In this document: positions 1 through 11,478 of the stretch, in pieces
Numbering within the stretch: the stretch's first letter is position 1
Layout of the letters: each line of letters starts with the position of its first letter
From: Pseudovirgaria hyperparasitica
Lineage: Eukaryota; Ascomycota; Dothideomycetes; Acrospermales; Acrospermaceae
Length of the DNA stretch: 64,000 nucleotides
Reading direction: 5' to 3'
Assembly: GCF_010093815.1 (NCBI RefSeq)
Contig: NW_022985566.1
Location: forward strand, 386,884-450,883
Translations under genes and position numbers: made by a program
The notes under the pieces: generated by a model
What the model saw: the letters and a program-made list of their open reading frames with translations, nothing else
What the model was told of the DNA's origin: nothing
Databases searched by the model: none

Positions 1-1
1 A

Positions 2-811
2 GAAGGTGTCGACAATCTCAAGACATGGCTGCACCGACTTGCTGTGAATGGCGCCTTGGAATCTTCGCCATCCGTCAATCATACGGCAGCTCACACATTG
101 CGTCGCATATCCACACGCTCCACCGCCCCAACCGCAGGCTCCTCGAGTCACGGCTCCATCTCCTCGCCCGCCACGCCCTCACAATACCTGCGCGAAACCT
201 ACCCACGCACACGTCTTACACCCGGCCGTATAATATACAAAGCACCCGCGACGCCTAGCGTCGACGAGCAGGCTCGTCCCAAGCCGGGCGAGTTTCGTAG
301 GAAGCCACGTCTACAGAGATGTGATTCGTTCGACTCGTTACTGACAGGGACTCCAGATGCTTACACATATGCCCTGCGCTCGCGCACGAGTCGGCGTCTG
401 CGCGAGCTATTCGCGAAGGACGACGCGAATAGTCAAGAGGGGGACTACGAATCGACACCAGAGCAGAGGAGGGTGTCGGAAAGCACAGTTGACGCAGAGG
501 GCGACGACGTGAGCGGGCGGTTCATGGCCGCGATGGCGACGCTGAGAAGCATGTATGGACAGGCGGATATGGCGAATAAGTCTCGGATTACAGACGACGT
601 AGAGCGTATGTTGAAAGCGCTTGGGCCGAATAAGGCGAAGGCCGCTTCGGGCTCGGGCTCACGTTCACGTACCCAGTCAAACGGCCAGTCGGTGTCGAGG
701 GGACGCTCGCCCCGACTGAAGAAGCAGAGCAGCGAGGTTAGCATTATCAAGGGGAAGCATGGCGACGAGAACTATTTCGGACAGGCGGTGCTTAGTCCTG
801 CATTCATCTGA
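2..811 (+). CDS. 3' part of an uncharacterised Ser/Arg-rich protein
   Basis: The reading frame is already open at position 2 and runs 269 codons to a TGA at 809-811, so the gene starts upstream of the window. I do not recognise the family. The first ~15 residues (NLKTWLHRLA) look helical. The next 130 are low-complexity and rich in Ser, Thr and Pro, with a basic stretch. Two helical patches follow, one around RTSRRLRELFAKDD and one around SGRFMAAMATLRSMYGQ. The tail is basic and Ser/Arg-rich (RSRTQSNGQSVSRGRSPRLKK) and ends in FGQAVLSPAFI. This composition fits a disordered nuclear or cytoskeletal phosphoprotein, but that is inference only. Codon use is GC-rich, like the other core genes downstream. 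There is no in-frame splice signal that must be invoked within the visible part. Confidence 0.75.
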   Translation, partial: EGVDNLKTWLHRLAVNGALESSPSVNHTAAHTLRRISTRSTAPTAGSSSHGSISSPATPSQYLRETYPRTRLTPGRIIYKAPATPSVDEQARPKPGEFRRKPRLQRCDSFDSLLTGTPDAYTYALRSRTSRRLRELFAKDDANSQEGDYESTPEQRRVSESTVDAEGDDVSGRFMAAMATLRSMYGQADMANKSRITDDVERMLKALGPNKAKAASGSGSRSRTQSNGQSVSRGRSPRLKKQSSEVSIIKGKHGDENYFGQAVLSPAFI

Positions 812-1815
812 GGCGGCGTTGAACGCGGGCAGGCGGATACCCCAGCATTCTTTACAGAGGTGTAGTAATGGCGTTGTTTTCATTTGTTACTGATATCAAG
901 ATGCATTGTATAGACTGCTTCGGTGTGTTTGATAGAGCGATGAACACATGTCCGTGTACGGATAGATACCCGGGTATTGATAGAGGGTAGTAATGGTGTT
1001 TTTCATTTGTATTATCATCAAGATTTGTTGTATAGACTGCTTCCAAGTGCTTGATAGATACATGAATAAACAAAGAACCATGTACATGGTAATGATTAGA
1101 GACTGAGACTATGATCCATCCTTTCACGTGCAAGACACGTGGAGGCGGGGGAGCCCAGAACCGTCCGCCCGACACCTGCACGCACGATCCGGGTTTTTCG
1201 GTTCGCGCCGGGATCGGCACCGCTACATCAGCCACCTCGGATCATCACCCATCTCCTCCATGTCATGCCACTCGATCTTTCAATGCCATAAGTACGACTA
1301 CCTACAGGACTCCCACAGGCAACATAATGCACAATACCCTCGTCAACCTCTCCACCACCGACCTCCTGCCTCCATAAGCAAGCATTGATCTCATTGATGT
1401 GCTGCGCTCGCCTAGGTGTACTGTGATCGAGCACTCCCCCCGAAACCCGCATTACTCAGCGTTGACCGAGCCGAGCTACTGTGGCTGGCATAGGTCGCCG
1501 ACGGTCCGTTCGGCTGGAAGTTCTGCTTATAAAGGGCTGCTGAGAAATAGGCTGTGAATTGCGGATAAGACGAAGCGGCATACATACACATATACATACA
1601 TATACGCGCACGAGGAAGAACAGGGTTGAAGACGACCACGACGGTGGGGTGTAAGAGGCTTGGGATACACGTATAGCGTACGGCATACGGCATACGGCAT
1701 TCGACAGCATTCGCGAGAGACGAGGGACGAGTAGACGAGACAAGACGAGGGACGTGTATACATATACACACATCTACATACCACACCACAAAGCACATCC
1801 CTCCACCCAGCAACG
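812..1815. other. intergenic, 3' flank of first gene and promoter of RIB3
   Basis: About 1 kb without a convincing gene. It holds an imperfect direct repeat at 863-1072 (listed separately), a short three-copy run of the unit TACGGCA near 1679-1700, and alternating CATA/TACA-rich sequence at 1575-1615 and 1755-1785. The sequence just before the RIB3 start is A/C-rich, as is usual for fungal 5' leaders. Short open frames here overlap on both strands and have no recognisable protein character. Confidence 0.5.
863..1072 (+). repeat. imperfect direct repeat pair, ~85 bp units offset by 125 bp
   Basis: Unit 1 begins at about 863 and unit 2 at about 988. Both open with TAGTAATGG, continue through a CATTTGT...ATCAAGAT block and the identical core TTGTATAGACTGCTTC, and end with TTGATAGA..ATGAA. 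By eye they are roughly three-quarters identical. They lie just past the stop codon of the first gene, so the 3' UTR or terminator region was probably duplicated in tandem. I see no further copy in the window. Confidence 0.7.
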
Positions 1816-2741
1816 ATGCCGCAACAAGACCCCCCAACACAGCCAAACGGCACTCACCCACCCACCACAACCACAACCACCTCCCCCCCAAAATTCGACT
1901 CCATCCCCGACGCAATCGCCGCATTCGGTACCCCTCTCCCCCTCCCTCCCTTCCCCCCTTCAAACCACCACCCCAAACTAACACCCCCAACCCAGCCGCA
2001 GGATCCTTCATAATCGTCCTCGACGCCCCCTCGCGCGAAAACGAAGGCGACCTCATCATCGCCGCCGCCCACCTCACAACCCGCAAAGCCGCCTTCCTCA
2101 TCGCCCACACATCAGGCTATCTCTGCGCGCCCATGCCCACTTCGCGTGCTGACGCGTTGGACCTCCCGCTTATGGTCCCGGCGGAGGAGTCGCAGGATGT
2201 GCATCGCACGGCGTATACGGTTAGTGTTGATGCTGTTGGTGCCGGGGTCGGTGGTGGGGATGGTGCTGCGGAGGACGGAGAAGGCAGAGGGAAAGGGAAA
2301 GGGGAAGCCAACAAGGAGAGTAACAACGAGGAATCAGGCATAGTAACAACAGGCATATCCGCCCACGACCGCGCCCTCACTTCCCGCACCCTTGCCCACC
2401 CCCTCGCTAAACCATCCCACCTCCGCCGCCCAGGCCACATCATCCCGCTGCGCGCCCGCGACGGCGGCGTTCGCACTCGCCGCGGCCACACCGAGGCAAC
2501 GGTTGAGTTCTGTCGTCTGGCCGGTATTGAGCCCGCTGTCGGGGTTATCGGGGAGTTGGTTACGGACGGAGGGGTGGTGGAGGGGGTGGCGGAGAGGGAA
2601 GGCGGTGGGATGATGAGAAGGGATGAGTGTTTGGCGTTTGGAAGGAGGTTTGGGATTCGGGTGGTTACGATTGGGGATCTTGTGGAGTGGGTGGAGGCGA
2701 GGGAGGGGGTGCTTGGGGATGGGGAGGGGGGGGATTACTGA
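1816..2741 (+). CDS. RIB3: 3,4-dihydroxy-2-butanone 4-phosphate synthase (riboflavin biosynthesis)
   Basis: Converts ribulose 5-phosphate to 3,4-dihydroxy-2-butanone 4-phosphate plus formate, supplying the four-carbon unit of riboflavin. Two exons, 1816-1927 and 2002-2741, flank a 74-bp intron (GTACCC...CGCAG, phase 1), giving 283 aa. Splicing joins FDSIPDAIAAFG to SFIIVLDAPSRENEGDLI. The acidic active-site motif SRENEGDL lies at residues ~48-55, TGISAHDRALT at ~154-164 and GVRTRRGHTEATVEF at ~193-207. All three are hallmarks of the RibB/RIB3 family, which usually has ~200-235 residues. The extra length comes from a Gly/Glu/Lys-rich insertion at residues ~117-149, between the SVDA strand and TTGISAHDR. 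That stretch is in frame and stop-free, so a weak 99-bp intron with a poor GTGCCG donor is an alternative. The start follows an A/C-rich leader. The gene converges on the transporter gene 257 bp downstream. Confidence 0.93.
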
Positions 2742-2998
2742 GGATGGTATTAGGGATTTTGGGAGGGCATGGTGGGTTGGAGGTTTAAGTTTAAGTTAAA
2801 AGGAAGGAAAAGGAAAAGAAATGGAAAGCAAAGTAAAGCAATAAAAGCATTCATCACTGCGTTACCAGCCAGCCTAGCTACGCCCACTCCCATCTTCTCT
2901 CGACGCAACTCCTGCTCCCCTTTTTCGTAATTCATTCCCCAGTCCTTCCACAAGTCCATCCACAAGTCCACCCATCCACCAACCCACCACTCATCAAC

Positions 2999-5090
2999 CT
3001 ACGCAACGCCCAACCCCGCAAGCACCAAAAGCGCAACATTCATAACCACAACCACACCCCAAATCACCAACGCACACCCCGCCGTAACCCACCCATTCCG
3101 CATCTGCACCACCTCTCCATCCCCCTCTCCCTCTCCAACCCCATCCACACCCTCACCACCACCACCACCCCGAACCCCAACCCGCATAACCCCCGCACAA
3201 CACGTAAACCAAATCAACGGCGCACTAACCACCGGCAGTATAACCGAAAGCGCCACCTGCGACGCCTCCAACGCCCTCGACAACCCGTCCCTGCCCACCG
3301 CCCCAGCAATAACAATACTCGGCACAATGCTAATCGAGCGCGTAATCAGGCGGCGGAGCCAGGGCTTGACATGCCAGTTCAACTGGCCCTCGCTGACCAT
3401 CTGCCCGGCGATAGTGCAGACGATGCCGGCGGAGGTGCCGCTGAGGAGGAGGGCGAGCATGAAGATAGTGCCTGCGGCGGGGGCGAGGGAGGAGGAGAGG
3501 AGGGCGTGGATGGCGAAGAGGTCTGCGGATTCGGCGTCGGAGGGGGAGGAGGGATTGGAGGAGGGGTTGTAGAGGGAGGAGCCGGCGACGATGAGGATGG
3601 CGGAGTTGACGAAGAGGGCGAAGGTGAAGAGGGAGATTGCGAGTTCGGCGATGGAGTATTTCATGCAGGATTGGATTGCGGAGAGGGAGGGGCGGTATTT
3701 TTCGGGGGGGAGGGTGGAGGAGGTTGTGGAGGCGGTGTCGTCGTCGTGGAGGGTTGTGTTTGGGGGGATGAGTCCGGCGGCTAGGTCGAATTCGCGGAGG
3801 CGTGGCTGGACGATGCCGGAGCCGAGATAGAGTGAGTGTGGCATCACCGTTGCGCCGAGGATGCCGCAGGATTGGTAGAGGCTGCTGCATTGTGGTTAGA
3901 ACTGTTGCTGCTGCAAAAGAAGTTCGAGACGACGTACCCCTTGGACTGCACAATCGCGGACGAGGGCAGGTATCCGCGAAACACGTCGCCGACAGACGTG
4001 TTCTTGATGTAGGACAGCTGGATGATGAAGCAGACGACGACGCCCAGCACGAGCAGCGCCACGAAGCCCTCAAAGTAGCGCAGGCCGCGCATGGAGCCGG
4101 ACGGGCGGTAGAAGAAGAGGATGATCATGACGTCGATGATGGAGATTGCACAGCCGGCCACGAGCGGCACCTTGATGAGCACGTTGAGCGCGATGGCGAA
4201 GCCGATGACCTGGTTCAGGGGGAAATCAGCATACTTGCTTGCTTTGGATTGGGGGGCTTGGGGAAAGGAGCATGCATACCTCCGCGATGTCGGTGGCGAT
4301 GATGGCAGACTCGGCGAAGAAGTAGAGCACGTAGTTGAGCCATCGGGGCAGATGAGCCTTGCAGTTTTCAGCGAGATTCATGCCCGTGACGGTGCCCAGC
4401 TTGATGCACAGCGACTGCAGGAAGATGGCGAAGATGTTGGACATCAGGATGATGAACAGCAGTCTGTAGCGATACGTTGCACCCGCAGCCACGTCCGTCG
4501 CATAGTTGCCTACAACAACAACATATATCAGCATTCAGAACATTTTCACTCCTGGCCGGCAGTCCACACGACTCGACTCGACTCGACATACCAGGATCAA
4601 TATACGCCACAGCAACCATAAACCCCGGCCCCACAAAGTTCGCATACTTTGCCAGAACCGCCTTTGCACGCGTGAATGCATTTCCAGCTCCACGCTTGAG
4701 CAAGAAGCCCCGACTGGCGGCCATACTCGCTCGACGTCTGCGCGCCGCCTCTCTTCCTCCTCCTACACTCGAGGCGCTCGCCACCCGCTGGATGTCGACG
4801 ACGCTACTGACATCCTTCCCCCCCTCTCCCCCGACGGCCCGACCAACGGACCGCCGCATGCTGAGTCCCGCACTCGGTCCTGCGCTGCCTTGTTCGATTA
4901 TGTGACTTGTATCTCGGTTGTCGGACGACGGCCCGGCGTTGGCGTTGGCGTCGTCGTCGTCGCGGCGGAGAGTGCGCTGGTTGGCGCGGCCGTTGAAGTC
5001 TTCCCGGGTGGTGAGGTCGGCGGCGAAGGCAGACGGGTTCTGGTTCCAGCCCTCGTGCGGGTCTGGGTCTACGCGCGAGGGGCAATTCAT
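2999..5090 (-). CDS. Nramp-family divalent metal transporter (SMF-like)
   Basis: Proton-coupled Mn/Fe-type divalent metal importer of the Nramp (SLC11/Smf) family, a polytopic membrane protein. Four exons on the minus strand: 5090-4592, 4509-4280, 4209-3938 and 3881-2999. The introns are 82, 70 and 56 bp, with donors GTATGT, GTATGC and GTACGT, and CAG acceptors at the last two. The product is 627 aa. The N-terminal ~140 residues are hydrophilic. The TM1 metal-binding motif DPGN (residues ~165-168) is assembled across intron 1, and the TM6 motif ATVMPHS (residues ~344-350) follows intron 3, with the metal-ligand Met in place. The context MPHSLYLGSGIVQPRL is typical of fungal Nramp proteins. 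Further hydrophobic helices run to the C-terminus, and a Gly/Glu-rich loop precedes the last helix. The ATG at 5088-5090 directly follows a (CCA)n leader. Plasma-membrane or endosomal localisation cannot be decided from sequence. Confidence 0.93.
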
Positions 5091-7312
5091 GGTGGTGGTG
5101 GTGGTGGTGGTGGTGTTTCGGTCGTCAGTTAGACTTTGGCGGAGGCGGTGTGTGGAGGAGGACGTCTGCGCAGTCGAGATGTGTGAATGGTAGGTAGGTA
5201 GGTAGGTAAACGAAGCAGGATATCAGGACGTATAGGTAGTGCGCGTGAGAGAATTGAAAAATATTATAGATTCGTGGTAGCGGGCACAATTAGTAGTAGT
5301 CGTAGTCGTAGCAGTAGTAGTAGTGTGCGGCCGAGGTCTGCGGCGGAGGGGGACAAGATTCACACCTCAGCAGCCAGCAAGCAAGCAGCTCGCGAGATAT
5401 CGGAATGCCAGTATTAGTACCTGTACCGGGCAGAGAGCACACTGCAGTAGTAAGTCAGCGCTAGACTCTTCAAATTCACTCCATCACCGACATCTCGACC
5501 ACTTACAGATCATCAGTCGAAGGTACCTTGTTGGCCTCTAATTATCAGACGTGACTGTGACTGTGATGGACGGGCGGTGGGGATGAAGTACATACAGTAC
5601 TCAGCTTGATCCAATCCATCCATTCCCCAGAGTTCCAGACACCACCGCCCAAGAGCCACAGCCAGTCGGACATCTAGACATGCATGCATACATACATTAC
5701 ACTCCACTCACTCCACCACTCCTCTTTTCTCCCGAATTGTCCTCGTCGACGTCAGACCCCATATTTCTTTCTCGTTGCCTGCGGAGCAGAGCAGAGCCGG
5801 GCAGACTAGTTAGTAGTAGTAGTAGTCGTATTCAAGGGACTACATGACCCGCACAGAAACCCTACACAAAACACACAAACACATATATATCTATACAGCA
5901 GATAAGCGGTGAGACGTCAATACATAAGATGACGTTAGTTGAGGTCGTGCAAAACCGTTTAGGATCGAATGCTTGGTCTCAGCCTCCTCCTCCCCCCCTC
6001 TATCTCTATCTCTCCATCCATCCACCTCTATCCATCGATACGCTACACTATACCACGCTACCAATCGGGGAAATCGGGATATATGTATGTGTATATATGT
6101 ACATTGCATGACATGACATAGCATCGCATAACACCGCATGGCATGGCACTGCATACAGAGAGCATGGGCATACTTCCGGCCGGGTCGATGATAGGAGAAT
6201 TACTTACTTGCTTGCTTACCCGACTACTGACTCACTACTGACCTCACTACTGACACTACCAACTACTGCCTCCAGCAATACACTACAAGGGCATTCAATC
6301 TCACAGATCACATTTCTAGCACCCGTAATACTGCGTGCGCTCTACTAGCCAGCTTCAACAGCAGTAGCTAAAACGCTAGAAGTCGTACCACGTGTGATAT
6401 ATATCCAGCAAGTGAGTGTGAAGCACACAGGCTCTCCGAGCATGAAACAAAGCTCCGAGTCAAGCTTTCCAGACCAGACCAGACCAGACTAGACAAGTCC
6501 AGGCTAGTCCAGACAAAGCCTACCGTCAACATACAAGAACAACAACAACAACATGTATTTCTCACATCATCTCTCTGTAGAAAGTACGTACTGATTGATT
6601 GATTGTTTGTTTGTTGATCGTCCGAACAAAATGCTCCTTTGCTACGCCGAATAAAATAAAATAAAAACAACAACCACCGGGCGCGGGCAGGCGGACGACC
6701 CATCAAGACTGTGTCGCCCCCCCTCGAAACAACCCATGGTCCCCAAGACATGCTTTACTCCTTGCTACGCCAATGTGTATATGATTGTTCAGCGAGGAGG
6801 GGGAGGGGGTATTTCGTCAACCTCATAACAGCCCGCTATAAGCTACTGCTCGTCCTCTCTCTCTCTCTGTGTCTCACTCTCTCTGTCTCTCTCGCTCTCT
6901 GTTTGCCGAGCGCTATATAGCACCGACAAGACTTCATCTAGAAGTGTTACGTGCGTGCAGTGGGAGGAAATTTACGCTACATTGATATACTCAATATGAA
7001 AACATCGTAGCTGATATCGCCGTCACAATGATTCTTTTCTTCTTCTTAGGTATCCGAGCATGCTTTTTTTGTTTTCATTCGACAAAGTTGGTGTGGTGCC
7101 GTAGATGATAAAATATATATCGAACTGTCGTGGAAACGGCGCGAGCGAGGCTGTCGGCATCTAGCGGTCCCTGCCGTCGTGGTGCCGTGGTGCCGTGATG
7201 TGGTCACCCGGGCGGTGGGCCTGAATAGCAAGGCAAGGCCTTGCCAGGCTTTTACACGTGAGCAAGATCGCCATCGGTCAAAAGGGACATTGTCATGCGC
7301 TCCGTAAGGTCA
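5091..7312. other. long intergenic region rich in microsatellites
   Basis: About 2.2 kb between two minus-strand genes: upstream region of the Nramp gene and downstream region of the CDC24-type gene. It contains (TGG)8 at 5091-5114 (read as CCA repeats in the Nramp leader), (TAGG)4 at ~5191-5208, TAG/TAGTCG repeats at ~5290-5322 and ~5808-5830, GCAT/ACAT-rich sequence at 6100-6160, and a CT-rich tract at ~6856-6900. Short open frames are low-complexity and unconvincing. I see no RNA gene. Confidence 0.5.
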
Positions 7313-10300
7313 TTATTGGCAGAAAAGGTCAATCTCGGGTGACTGCCCTGCCATTATTTGTGCCTGCTGATGCTGCTCCCGCCACGTCTCAAATGCTGTC
7401 TGTACGTCCTCGTCACAGTGTATGCTGACGTAATCGCCATCGTCCAGGAACTTGAGCGTGACGTCGCCAGACGTAAGAGATAGTTTGGTAGATCTCTGGA
7501 GCTTCGCATCGATACGGTCTTTTAGTGATTGGAAAGTGATGTTGGTAAATGCAACCAGTGTCAGGCTCGTGCCACCGGGACAGTGAACCTTGACCTTGAG
7601 AGAGATGGGGGCGTCATCCAAGGGCTGAGGCGTCGGTGTCGGCATCGGTGGTGGTGGAGTTGATCCGTGAGAGAAGCCCGTCGTCCCCGGCCCCATACCT
7701 GGTCCTCGTCCAAAGGGCATCCCAGGACCAGCGCGCGCTGTTGTCATACCAGGCGATTGTGTCCTGGCAGGATTCGAAGGATGACTGGTAGGCTGGTTCG
7801 GTGAATTGCTTTGGCTCCGGTTGATCATGAGTTGACGTTGATAGTGCTCGTGTGTGGGAAACGGTGGTACCGGTGGTGCTTGCTCAATGGGGCGTCGAGC
7901 AGCATTCTGGATGTCGGGGCTACTAGCTGATCGGAACCTCGCCTGCTGTGATTGTGTGACTGGCAGTGAAGGTCTATTCTGCATGTTACTGCGTGCTTCT
8001 CGAGCCATGCCACCCGGCGCTGGGGCAGTGTATCGATTGTGCTCTGTATAGTAACCACCTCCAGGTGTCCCCTGACGAGGAAACGGGAACATTCCTGCAG
8101 AGGACGAACTGGTGCGTGATGACGCAGGCGTCTCTGCGACTGGTGAAAAGTACGAGTCCTGTGCCACTGCTGCGGCGGCTGCTGATGCTGCCGCATTCTG
8201 GAGTTGTTGCGTCCGCAGTGTCAGAGACGGCTGCTGAGTGGGGATCGGATTCGGGAACCTCGCTGGGGGAAGTCGGGGGTCCGCAGATCCCATAGGAGGT
8301 CCACTTTCGCCAGTCGTAGATCGAGAACGAAGACTGGTGCTGGACCCGTTGCGACTCATCGAGTATTCTGACTGTGGGAAAGAGCTTTCTGGTTCTTCGT
8401 CTTCGTCGTCATCATCATCGTCGTTCTGTTGGTAGGGGTTTTCCATCTGATGATCTCTCATGTATGTGAATTCTGTCGCTGATATCGCTGCTGGCACTGC
8501 CCGAGGATTGCTATTCCGCGCATAATCACGCCAGAGCCTTCTCTGTTTGTCGACCTGGGCTGCCCATTTCTTCATCTGCTCCTCGGTCGAGAATCTGACA
8601 ACAAAGTTTTCAATGCCAGGATCGCCTTTCCAAAAAATCTGACAAGTGTACGAGCCTGAGAAAATTGTTAATCGATTGAGTCGACTTGTAAAACGTTAGG
8701 ACTTACCTGGCTTCCCAATCGATATCGTCTCCGTTACGTTTTGCATGAAAATGCGGCCCTTCAACTGAAGCTTCCCTTTCCCTTTCCGGTCTATCGTGCT
8801 GCGGTTGTTCATGATATTCTTTTGCTGCTTCGGCTTTATCTCCTTACAGCAGAGCAGGATTAGTTCGAAAAGATAGACTCGATACTGCGCGAGGGTCAGG
8901 TCCACGTTGAGCGAAGAATATGGTTTCCTGCGGCTACTACTTACCTCTCGTTCGCCGTCTTTCGAATTGATACTGTCTCCTTTCAATACAGTGTGAGTGC
9001 CATGGAGCAAGAGCTCGCCAAAGACTTCGATCTTGTGGCCTTTCCAGTCCTCGACCAGTCTCTTCAGCTCTTCCACGGCTTCCTTGCGCTCCTCGTAGTC
9101 TATGGCCTCGTTGGTGGCCTGCAGTACAGTCTCGGCAGCTTCGATACCATTAGTGATTTCTGCTTTCCTTGCGTCGTCCATATCGCCCTTGTTACGGAGT
9201 TCTCGGAGGAGCAGAGGGTACTTTGACAGTCTCTGGAATGGCTTGAGCAGAAAAGCTGTTAGATTTGTGGGGGATTCGGCAATCTGTCGCAGCTCTGGTG
9301 GACCTCCAGCCTCTCGCAGTTTGTCATATTCCTTCATCGCGACTTCTTCGCATCTTTTCTGGTTGGCGATATAAGGCTCATACACTCGAAATGCGTCCTT
9401 GTACAGTACGAACAATCTGCCCCAGTTCTGATCGGCTGGAGGCATGGCATTGGTCTGCTCCACACGGATCAGAAATCGGCGCTGAAAATCAAGAAGTGCA
9501 TTCAGGTTTAAGAATATGTCGTGAATAGCATCGCCGGTAATCACACCACGTTCTTCGACCAGTGTTCTGAAAGCCTGAAGTAGTTCCAGATGTTGCACAT
9601 ACGTGCGCTCAGTCTTGACCAGCTCGTCAATAATGTGCTCTCTCTGTGTGCGCTTCGCCGTCAACGGCGCATTTCCATCGTCTCCTATCGCTTCAGGTGG
9701 CAATATTATACCCTTTTGCTCAAGGACGTCCAAGACCTTGTTGACAACTCTTACAACCTTGACGAAGCCTGTGGTATCGTCACCATATAGATCTGCGATT
9801 ATGAACCGGTCTTCCAAGCCAAACTTTAACTCTGTGATACAGGCAGTCACGAATTTGGAGGTCGCGGCGTGTGGTCTTCTCGCCGGGTTTGGGACTTTGA
9901 CAGGATCTATCTCGAGGCGCACAGCGGGGTTCATGGCGTTGTATATTTCCATCAGCGGATAGCCCTTTCTGTACGTCCTCCATAACAGCGTCGCAGGGTC
10001 AGTGTCATCGTCAGCGCTGCTTTCTTCGGCCAAGAGGATCTCCTCGATCCCAGGAACAGTTGCGAGCCGCTGCCTCTGGGTCAGACACATCTGGAAGAGC
10101 GATAGCTCCTTGTCCCCCCTTTTGTTGAGAACATTATTGGCAGCCTCGACAGGACCGCCATTGTTCACCAAGGTGGCAGATGAGGAGGCGGGGGAGACGA
10201 GAGTGGTGGCAGAAGCGGCGGTGTCTCTAGAGCGAGTGGTCGAGGTGGACTGGATGGAGGAGTGCGAGTTGAAGGAGGTTTGGCTAACGTGAGACTGATT

Positions 10301-10429
10301 CTGCATGATGGACGGAGGAGCGCTGCCAGCAGAATTCAGGCGCGAATGAACAGATGGAGGAGCGGTGTGTGTTCGAGACAAAGGCCCATATGTCGCCACC
10401 TCCATGCCCAGCATAGGAGTACTCAGCAT
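7313..10429 (-). CDS. CDC24: Cdc24-type guanine nucleotide exchange factor for Cdc42
   Basis: Activates the Rho GTPase Cdc42 at polarity sites and links it through its PB1 domain to Bem1/NoxR-type scaffolds. Three exons on the minus strand: 10429-8945, 8884-8707 and 8655-7313, giving 1001 aa. Order of domains: Ser/Thr-rich N-terminus, calponin-homology-like region (~108-240, LLWRTYRKGYPLMEIYNAM), DH/RhoGEF domain (~264-446, ELVKTERTYVQHL and FLLKPFQRLSKYPLLL), PH domain (~448-600), a long disordered Pro/Ser/Gln region, and a C-terminal PB1 domain (~906-986). The 51-bp intron has donor GTAAGT. The other intron (8885-8944, 60 bp) has no stop and keeps frame; removing it restores GEREYRVYLFELILLCC in the PH domain. 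The first ATG in frame is at 10429 (MLSTPMLGMEVATYG). An overlapping Ser/Pro-rich frame upstream (to ~10670) could supply an alternative first exon, so the N-terminus is uncertain. Confidence 0.92.
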
Positions 10430-11445
10430 AGCAGGAGGGAGATTGACAAGGCCAGCGCTCGCAGACCTGCGCGTGACGAGCAAATATGCTCTCACGAACT
10501 CTTATCGGCGTCGCAGGCCAGGTCGTAGGGGAGATGAGCCTCGGAGATGGATTGAGAGGTGACCCTGGAGAGCTAAAAGAGGGGTGAGGACTGAAGGGGT
10601 CGATGGAGCCAGGGTGGCAGGCAAGACGCGGCGACTTTGGGGGAGATGTCCGGCGGACAATGGTACGCAACGCAGTGGAGGAGCGGTATAGAAGTGTAGA
10701 AGAGTAGTGGAAGGGGGAGAGAGAGTGTGTGTGTATCAGTAAGATGATGGAATAGGGTAAGGTAGGGCAGAGAGAGAGAGGTGTGTGATATGTAATGTAC
10801 TGTACTGTAGTCTGTAGGTCGAAACGGGGCTGCAGGAAGGGAGACGAGCCGGGTCAGTCGCTTCTTCTTGGGCTGTGGGTGCAGCAAGTGGAGAGGCGGC
10901 GGTTTTGGCTGCGGGCGGCGGGCTGTGGGCTGTGGGCTGCTAATACTGTAGGCTGTCTACTAGCTACTGGCTGCTGGCTAAAAGCTGGCTAATTAATCCC
11001 TAATTAATGAATCACTGTTAGAGGAGGGCCCTGGCTGAACAGAGTGTTGGGGGGCAGACAGACGACAGACTTGTCTCTAATTGGGTGTTTCACCCCAGTC
11101 GACAGCACGACGGTGATTGGCTGGTCTCCGAACCTAGAACTGCTTTAGATGCTTTAGAAACAGCGGAGACTGTGTGCTGTAACTTGTAACTTGTGGGATT
11201 CGCGCCAGAAAGTTATATATGATTGCCGCCGACGCCGCATTCAGGGTTGTGGTGCCTGATGGCCTTGATGCCTTGGTGTCTTGATGTCTTGGTGCCTCGC
11301 TACCTGATGGCCTGACAGCCTTAGGCATCCTGGCACCCTGAGGGCTGCGTTTCTGTGGTCACGATGGATGATGACTGACTGCCCACACTGTCCAACTCGT
11401 GTAGTGGAGGTATATATCTCGTATCATCACTAATGGATTACACCC

Positions 11446-11478
<33 letters not shown>

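Noticed and set aside
3371-4302. Long plus-strand Gly/Glu-rich frames
   Set aside because: Shadows of the Nramp exons on the other strand; low-complexity and with no start or splice support.
6838-6920. CT-rich tract as a possible promoter pyrimidine element
   Set aside because: It lies downstream of the CDC24-type gene and far upstream of Nramp; a microsatellite is the simpler explanation.
10284-10670. Ser/Pro-rich minus-strand frame before CDC24
   Set aside because: Could be an upstream exon, but the only GT-AG pair joining it to the main frame is about 29 bp apart, too short for an intron. Kept only as a note on N-terminus uncertainty.
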